A stretch of 64,000 nt of DNA from Silurus meridionalis (taxonomy: Eukaryota > Chordata > Actinopteri > Siluriformes > Siluridae): contig NC_060891.1 of assembly GCF_014805685.1 (NCBI RefSeq), positions 4,708,501-4,772,500 on the forward strand, read 5' to 3'. Each line of letters starts with the position of its first letter. Position 1 is the first letter of the stretch. The notes under the pieces were generated by a model. That model had not been told where the DNA came from. It worked only from the letters and a program-made list of their open reading frames with translations, and searched no databases. Both the position numbers and the translations under genes were made by a program. This document shows positions 59,201 to 64,000 of this stretch, piece after piece.

Positions 59201-62200
59201 ATTCTGGACTTCTCTAGACAAAGTCCACTGTCCTGGAAGAATCTAAATCTGTAACACTTTTGGGGCATCTCTAATTCTACACTGAATTTTAATGGATTTC
59301 ATTTTAATTTGAGGTTGTACTGATTGTATGTCAACAAAAACAATGAATGTTACATGTTTAATGGAAGCACAAAAAAAAAATTGTTCGCAATATAAGTACA
59401 CTATCTGCTTTTGAGTTCCTCGAATGCAATGTATCTATATGCTGCTACTATTACGGAGCACAACAGAATAATTAATGATGTTACTCCTATATCGTGTTTC
59501 ATGCCACGCTTCTGTGCCCTAGTTACATTTGTTTAAGTGATTTGTATTTTAGCAAAGGGTTTACGGTGTCGGAAGAAGTGTGGAGAGATGCTATGTAACC
59601 CTATTTATTTGATTAACAGAAATCTAGACATTAAAAGTCTTTGAAAACAAAATCTACCTGTTCAGTTTTTTATTTTTTTATATCACTATTATATTCTGTG
59701 AATATTCTGATGCACCGGTCTTTCGGTAGTTCTCTTGCCAATCCAGTCATAATGTAAAGAGATCACTGATTTTGGTTTTCGTTTGACATATTCTTACTAA
59801 TTATGTTGATTAATATTACTAATAAAACAGGTTGAAGGTTACACTGCATGCCTTTCCCCAATAATCCGCTCATGTTGGTCAAAGCTGGTTATAACGGACA
59901 GACATACACGTTTATGAACAGTGAAGAACTGAGCGACCGATTGCTCACACGGCAGGTTAAAACTGCTCTTTTTAAGACTGTGGTGTGTGGATAATGAAGG
60001 CATCCTGAAAGACTCAACCTTACAGGGGCTTCGGGAGCATCCGAATTGGGGGTCCTCTTCAGGTAAGGTTTGACGTGAGCATTTTTGAGTGCCTGCCTTT
60101 CAATCCCTCTGTGAATGCCCTTATGCTTGCTTACGAGTGTGTTTGGAACAGGAGCTCTTTCTTATGTTGCCCCAGGAGAGTATGAAGGTATCTGCTGTGT
60201 GGGGTTTAGGATAGCGCATATATTTTAGGGCCTTTCTTATGCTGAGTGTCTCTCTCATTGCAGGGTGTTCTGACCTGACGAGTCTAGACTCGATGAGCTT
60301 GCAGGAAAAGAAACGGCAAGGCTACATCCACGAGCTCATTGAGACCGAGGAAAAATACATGGAGGATCTGCAGCTGGTTCTGGAGGTATTCCTTCACAGA
60401 GTCACCATCAGTGGTGTACTACGATATTTTGGGAATTGCAAAATGCGGCAAATAGTGTTATGCTCCATCCAAACCACCTTCTTACCTTATTTACTCATAC
60501 TTATTTAACCTGCTTGTTATTGATCTGTTTTTGCAGCAATTAAAATGCATGCTTAATTTGATAAAGGTCATTGAATTAGCACATCGCCCTACACTACCAC
60601 CGTCGTCCTACACCATCACCATCGCCCTACACCATCACCATCGCTCTACATTTCATCGTTGTCATATTTATGAACACGTATACACACTTTAAAATGAGTC
60701 CCAAATAGACACATGAATACCCTCCATAATGATGTTCTTTACCAATAAAATAAATAAATGTGCTGATGTGCTAATATAATAACCAGGTGAGGTGTTTCTT
60801 AAACCTCTTTCTAGGTCTTTCAGAAGCCCATGTCCGAGTCGGGCCGCTTAACAGAAGCCGAGATGAACACCATTTTCCTGAACTGGAAAGAGCTCATCGT
60901 GTCCAACAGCAAGCTGCTCAAGTACGTGTAACACACAGCATGCGATCAGGAGACATGGAGACCCTTTTACATGAGCTTTTTCGTTAACCTTTTCAATCGT
61001 TCGTTTTTTCCTTCCCGGATCAGAGCGCTGCGAGCGAGGAAGAAGACGGGAGGAGAAAATATGCCGGTGCAGATGATCGGTGACATCCTGGCCTCTGAGC
61101 TCTCTCACATGCAGGCCTACATTCGTTTCTGCAGCTGCCAGCTCAACTGTGCTGCGTTGCTTCAGCAGAAGACGGACCAGGAGCCGGAATTTAAAGACTT
61201 CCTAAAGGTACAAGTCGTCTGAGCTTCATGAACCATCTCCATCTAAAAATTTCGCGCTAAGAAAATGCATGAGTATAAACAGTGTAAAGTGTAGTGTGGT
61301 CAAAAATAATTGGACACTTGCCTTTTATATGTGGCTCTTCCCAAAAATATTACTACAAGGTTGGTAGTAATATTTTGTATTGAATGTCTATAGCATTCAA
61401 TTTTAATTTGTTCCAGCATGATAATACCCCTGTGAAGAAAGCCAACACCATGCAGATATGGTATACCTGGGTTGGAGTGGAAGATTTTCTGATCAAAACA
61501 TTTACTTACTTATGCATATGGTTGGTGGGTGAATCTAACAAGTAATTAGGCTATGCTCATAAATAATATAATAATAAATATAATCTAGCGCTTTTCACGC
61601 AGCGCGTCGTCTCACATGTAAAAACAGCATGCATTGTCAGTAATTGGCCTCTAGAGGCCGCTCTTGTAATGATTTAATATACTTTTATAGCCTTCCTTCA
61701 TCAAATACAGATATGATATGAGTAAAACATATATTTAAAATAATTTTATTTTTATTTTATTTTTTTATGTCTCTGCCATTGTTCAGAGGCCAAATGTGGG
61801 GGTGGGCAGTAGTTTGGCCCTTATGACTGAATGAGCACAAATCTCCACAACCACACTCCAAAATCTAGTAGAACATCTTCCCTGAAGAGTGAAGGTTATT
61901 AAAACAACAAACGGGGACTAATTGTGTAATGTGTAGTGTTCACAAACGTTTGTCCATGATGTGTTAAATGTAGTTTTTATCTCAATGCCTTCTGACTTTA
62001 TATTAGGATATTCAGATGTACGATATTTGAGTAATATTTTTTTGCTTCAGATCTCATTTTAAAACCGTTTGTTCAACTGGTTCTTTAGAAAATCGCCACA
62101 GATTACCGCTGTAAAGGAATGCCGTTGTCCAGCTTTTTACTGAAACCTATGCAAAGAATCACGCGTTACCCTCTCCACATCAAAAACGTAAGTACCCTGA

Positions 62201-63851
62201 ACTGCCGTCTTGTGCCACGCTTTGTCGTGAACACGCCTTGTTAAACATCAAGACGCCTGTTTGTTCGTCCCCAGATTCTTGAGAGCACCCCTGAGACTCA
62301 TGTGGACCATGCTCAGCTGCGAGAGGCTCTGGAGAAGGCTGAGGAGCTGTGCTCTCAGGTGAACGAAGGCGTGAGGGAGAAGGAGAACTCTGATCGGCTT
62401 GAGTGGATCCAGAACCACGTCCAGTCCGAGGGGATCACAGAGGTGAGTAGAAAGATCTATCAGCATTACTTGCGTTTCAGAATCTTCCGTTTCCGTTTTT
62501 TTTAAACTTCTCAAGTAAAAAGCTCTGCATGGCTCATTTCCTCAGTGTCTGTTTGAGCCCCTGATACCTTACATTCCAAAACATAACCTTCACTCTTCTC
62601 ACTCCAGTACTTTAGTTGCCCTTTAGAGTCGATGATGCTCCATGACTGATAGGACTTTCTCTTCTTATTAAAGATGAATTGACACCGATAGTCGATTGCT
62701 GAAGCTTTCAGCAAAAATCAACACCTGTAGTTTTTCTGGGTTGCGTTATACAGTGAAGAGAGCGCCCTCTAGAGGCGAATCACTGACAACATGTGCTGTC
62801 AGTGTTTTTTTTTTTTCTTTAGGATGTAACTGTTTTTATTTATTTTAAATGTTACTTTTTGTTTCAGTCTGAATGCATTTCTAATTTTCATTAATATTTA
62901 TTTTATTTAGAAAATTTTCATGATTCATTACTGTATTTTTTTTTTTTTGTAATAAAGTTCAATACTATTAACATGAGGATTCTACCCAGCTATCGTATCG
63001 GTCGACCTCTACTTCCTATGCTCCTAAACGATGGAATTTGACGTCTGACATTCTGGTCATTTCTCCCTTATTTGACTAGAATCTGGTTTTTAACTCTCTG
63101 ACCAACTGCCTGGGTCCACGAAAGCTCCTCCACAGCGGTAAACTTTTTAAAACCAAGAGCAATAAGGAGCTGTACGCCTTCCTTTTCAACGATTTCATGC
63201 TCTTCACTCAAGCTGTCAAACAGTTCACATCATCAGGCCCAGACAGACTTTTTAGCCCAAAGTCCAACACACAGTACAAGATGTACAAATCGGTAAGAAA
63301 TATTGGATTTTTTTGTATTTTTTTGGACGAGAATGAGATGCGAGAATAAACAATATCTGTTCTGTCATCAGCCTTTGTTACTGAATGAAGTCCTGGTGAA
63401 GATGCCAACAGATCCCTCCAGCGATGAGCCGGTCTTCTACATCTCTCACATCGACCGCGTTTATACCCTCAAAACCGATAATATTAATGAGAGGTGAATT
63501 AGAGTTGTAATCAATATACTCTTGCTATTTAAGGTCGCAAAAGACACAATGTTTGATACGATTATATCTGTGATCAGGACTGCTTGGGTTCAGAAGATCA
63601 AAGCCGCCTCAGAGGAGTTCCTCGAGACCGAAAAAAGCAAACGGGAGAAGGCCTATCAAGGTGAGCTCGAGAGCTAACAGTATTATCCCTATATGGAGAT
63701 AAATTACAATATTAATAGCTGGTACTTTTCATTGTGGTTTAACCAAATAAATCTGGTCTCATTTAAGCTCGCTCGATAAAAGCCACAGGAATCGGCCGCC
63801 TCCTCGTAACTGTCCAGGAGGCAACTGAACTGAAATCCTCAAAATCAAATG
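40230..63851 (+). CDS. itsn2: Intersectin-2-type endocytic scaffold and Cdc42 exchange factor, 3' partial
   Basis: Thirty-six exons, about 1745 codons: 40230-40236, 40883-40975, 41971-42034, 43064-43230, 43939-44145, 44228-44318, 44416-44558, 45699-45762, 45845-45982, 46092-46198, 47549-47811, 47919-48068, 48378-48518, 49121-49208, 50170-50309, 51379-51515, 51707-52530, 53237-53361, 53512-53657, 53769-53859, 53958-54154, 54889-54938, 55737-55903, 55994-56033, 56175-56296, 56536-56632, 56728-56922, 60264-60385, 60815-60921, 61024-61207, 62089-62187, 62275-62442, 63080-63292, 63372-63493, 63578-63660, 63768-63851. Phases agree at every junction. Order: EH1, EH2, coiled coil, SH3 A-E, DH, PH, start of C2. 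CSWTAK, LDLGSSSS and GWLYGSLQG favour ITSN2 over ITSN1. The rest of C2 lies beyond the window. Start chosen at [11 protein letters not shown]; a stop at 40149 bounds the frame upstream without another ATG, but an earlier exon is possible. Intersectins link clathrin-coat proteins, dynamin and N-WASP and activate Cdc42. Confidence 0.93.
40257..40336. repeat. Poly-T/TTTC low-complexity tract
   Basis: Eighty bases of T with scattered C directly after the first itsn2 exon. The minus-strand poly-K ORF is an artefact. Confidence 0.9.
40430..40790. mobile_element. MITE-like repeat fragment in itsn2 intron 1
   Basis: atgcacaaaagtttgtggacacc near 40440 and ttttggccatgcactgtgta near 40690 resemble ends of the 48537-48925 family. 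Confidence 0.45.
40883..43230 (+). other. itsn2: itsn2 exons 2-4: first EH domain
   Basis: Reads [20 protein letters not shown], then [20 protein letters not shown], then [20 protein letters not shown]. The [13 protein letters not shown] stretch is the EF-hand calcium loop, and the tryptophan of AEIWALAD is the conserved NPF-peptide contact. The split tryptophan codon (tg/g) at 42034/43064 recurs in the second EH domain (45762/45845). Confidence 0.9.
43315..43390. repeat. (TG)n microsatellite, 76 bp
   Basis: Pure TG run in itsn2 intron 4, followed by a short TA run. Confidence 0.97.
44416..45982 (+). other. itsn2: itsn2 exons 7-9: second EH domain
   Basis: [20 protein letters not shown], then [11 protein letters not shown], then [20 protein letters not shown]. 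The EF loop is [13 protein letters not shown]. The exon at 45699-45762 ends at tg/gttggt, a weak donor, but the frame and homology require it. Confidence 0.9.
44625..44793. repeat. Imperfect inverted repeat, 56-bp arms
   Basis: Arms 44625-44680 and 44738-44793 are about 85% reverse-complementary (gaccctattttgctttgcac against its counterpart), with a 57-bp spacer. They include MITE-family sequence and lie in itsn2 intron 7. Confidence 0.8.
46638..46706. repeat. (TA)n microsatellite
   Basis: About 69 bp of alternating TA in itsn2 intron 10. Confidence 0.95.
48537..48925. mobile_element. MITE with readable terminal inverted repeats
   Basis: Starts cactatatggacaaaagtat and ends aaacttttgcccatataatg, reverse complements with a few mismatches. 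About 389 bp, non-coding, 19 bp after an itsn2 exon. Same family as 1780-2290 and 50775-51217. Confidence 0.72.
49045..49117. repeat. (TG)n microsatellite abutting an itsn2 acceptor
   Basis: About 73 bp of pure TG ending three bases before exon 14 (starts 49121). It takes the place of the usual polypyrimidine tract. Confidence 0.97.
49490..49948. mobile_element. hAT-like non-autonomous element with perfect 8-bp target duplication
   Basis: Inverted ends cagcggtcgccaacc and cagtggtcccaaacc (13/15 alike). Identical flanks cagtacag at 49482-49489 and 49949-49956. 459 bp, no transposase. Sits in itsn2 intron 14. Confidence 0.85.
50030..50125 (+). mobile_element. Non-LTR retrotransposon 3' tail
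   Basis: aaagaggcagatgttgagga, then gatccgctgtggcgacccct and gccgaaagaagaag; shorter relative of 14484-14720 and 39135-39345. Confidence 0.6.
50775..51217. mobile_element. MITE, same family as 48537-48925
   Basis: ggccaaaagtattgggacac on the left and gtccatatagtgta on the right, with the shared interior tctgctatagagctctgac. In itsn2 intron 15. Confidence 0.68.
53160..53222. repeat. (TG)n microsatellite before the SH3A exon
   Basis: Runs to 14 bases before exon 18. Here a normal ttcttactctgcag acceptor separates tract and exon. Confidence 0.95.
53237..53657 (+). other. itsn2: itsn2 exons 18-19: SH3A
   Basis: [20 protein letters not shown], then the junction at 53361/53512, then [20 protein letters not shown]. 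It has the ALYPF and WFPxxYV SH3 signatures. In the family, this SH3 binds Sos and N-WASP and can inhibit the DH domain. Confidence 0.9.
53958..54154 (+). other. itsn2: itsn2 exon 21: SH3B
   Basis: [20 protein letters not shown], then [26 protein letters not shown] is characteristic of ITSN2. Preceded by linker exon 20 with [14 protein letters not shown]. Confidence 0.9.
54330..54845. repeat. Interspersed repeat with TTCC/GGAA-rich ends
   Basis: ttttcccggaaactttccg at the left and ttcccatggaaagtttccagg at the right. Related bits at 44860-44900, 45330-45440 and 58195-58275. In itsn2 intron 21. Family not identified. Confidence 0.45.
55737..55903 (+). other. itsn2: itsn2 exon 23: SH3C
   Basis: [20 protein letters not shown], then [21 protein letters not shown] complete SH3 in one exon, ending at PKESD before the gtaact donor. 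Confidence 0.9.
56175..56632 (+). other. itsn2: itsn2 exons 25-26: SH3D
   Basis: [20 protein letters not shown], then [11 protein letters not shown] joined to [20 protein letters not shown]. The ARGKKRQ insert before WFPA is typical of intersectin SH3D. Confidence 0.9.
56728..56922 (+). other. itsn2: itsn2 exon 27: SH3E and possible short-isoform end
   Basis: [20 protein letters not shown], then [20 protein letters not shown], then SDPSQQ. The codon for Trp is split across the 3.3-kb intron (56922/60264). Reading through the donor gives Cys-Lys-stop at once (TAG 56928-56930), which would end the protein after the last SH3, before DH. Confidence 0.88.
56923..60263. other. itsn2 intron 27, 3.3 kb, repeats only
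   Basis: No exon recognised. Holds poly-T/poly-A tracts near 56940-56985 and a repeat piece at 58195-58275 with ggaaactttccatgggaatt, also seen near 54780-54840. The rest is AT-rich with no gene. Confidence 0.5.
60590..60662. repeat. Short tandem repeat (ccctacaccatcaccatcg-type)
   Basis: About three to four degenerate units between itsn2 exons 28 and 29. Confidence 0.75.
61290..61960. mobile_element. MITE with nested repeat, itsn2 intron 30
   Basis: Ends gtggtcaaaaataattggac and acaaacgtttgtccatgatg fit the 48537 family. The middle (about 61495-61790, with ggcctctagaggccgctctt) belongs to another repeat family, indicating a later insertion. Confidence 0.55.
62668..63012. mobile_element. 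hAT-like relic, itsn2 intron 32
   Basis: Left caccgatagtcgattgctg and right atcggtcgacctctac match the family of 25563-26020. Left end decayed. Confidence 0.55.
63080..63660 (+). other. itsn2: itsn2 exons 33-35: PH domain
   Basis: [43 protein letters not shown], then [14 protein letters not shown] with the invariant PH-domain tryptophan. Follows DH directly, as in all Dbl proteins. Confidence 0.92.
63768..63851 (+). other. itsn2: itsn2 exon 36: start of C2 domain
   Basis: [20 protein letters not shown], then ELKSSKSN. First strand of the C2 membrane-binding domain; the remaining C2 exons and the stop lie right of the window. Confidence 0.82.
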
Positions 63852-64000
63852 GTGCGTGATTTTTATTTATTCTTTTTTTTTTCTTCGGAGCGTTTCTCGG
63901 ATCAGAATTGAAATTCTCAAAACTACTCGTTCGACCTCCTCATCATGGAGTCACGTGCACATTGATCGTGTACTAATTGTCTGCTGTTTCCTACATTATT

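Larger units (their letters stand above)
60264..62442 (+). other. itsn2: itsn2 exons 28-32: DH (RhoGEF) domain
   Basis: [20 protein letters not shown] is conserved region 1 of Dbl-type exchange factors. [20 protein letters not shown] and [20 protein letters not shown] are the later conserved helices. The last contacts the GTPase. Intersectin DH acts on Cdc42. Confidence 0.92.

Overview
This is vertebrate nuclear DNA, most likely from a ray-finned fish. Genes are split into short exons with GT-AG introns. The DNA is AT-rich and crowded with (CA)n, (TA)n and (TC)n microsatellites. It also carries Tc1-like and hAT-like DNA transposon relics of types common in teleosts. Recurrent tRNA-like SINE pieces resemble those I associate with catfishes and other ostariophysans; that order-level guess is weak.

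Three genes lie on the plus strand in the order gphn (3' end) - mpp5/pals1 (complete coding region) - itsn2 (start to C2 domain, running off the right edge). (1) Positions 1-13990 hold the last three coding exons of gephyrin and about 5.7 kb of downstream DNA, present twice in tandem at a period of about 7.45-7.5 kb. The copies differ by scattered SNPs, homopolymer indels and microsatellite length. This is either a very recent duplication or a haplotype wrongly kept twice in the assembly. The junction lies in a GA-rich tract. (2) 14-24.8 kb is repeat-rich and holds a candidate non-coding first exon of mpp5. (3) 24.97-32.27 kb holds 13 coding exons of mpp5/pals1. They join in frame to 675 codons, the length I recall for the human protein. 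(4) 33-40 kb is intergenic, with a 67-bp minisatellite and a perfect 66-bp hairpin. (5) 40.23-63.85 kb holds 36 exons of an intersectin-2-type gene: two EH domains, a long coiled coil, five SH3 domains, DH, PH and the first residues of C2.

The three products are cell-cortex or synaptic scaffolds: gephyrin at inhibitory synapses (also molybdenum cofactor synthesis), Pals1 in the Crumbs apical polarity complex, and intersectin-2 in endocytosis and Cdc42 activation. They are neighbours rather than one pathway.

I found no novel multi-gene system. The points most worth checking are the gphn duplication and its in-frame 3-nt difference, the expanded frame-disrupted itsn2 coiled-coil exon, a (TG)n tract abutting an itsn2 splice acceptor, in-frame tandem splice donors in mpp5, hAT elements with readable 8-bp target duplications, and the minisatellite and hairpin. 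Exon borders come from reading frame, GT-AG sites and remembered homology, not from alignments or transcripts.
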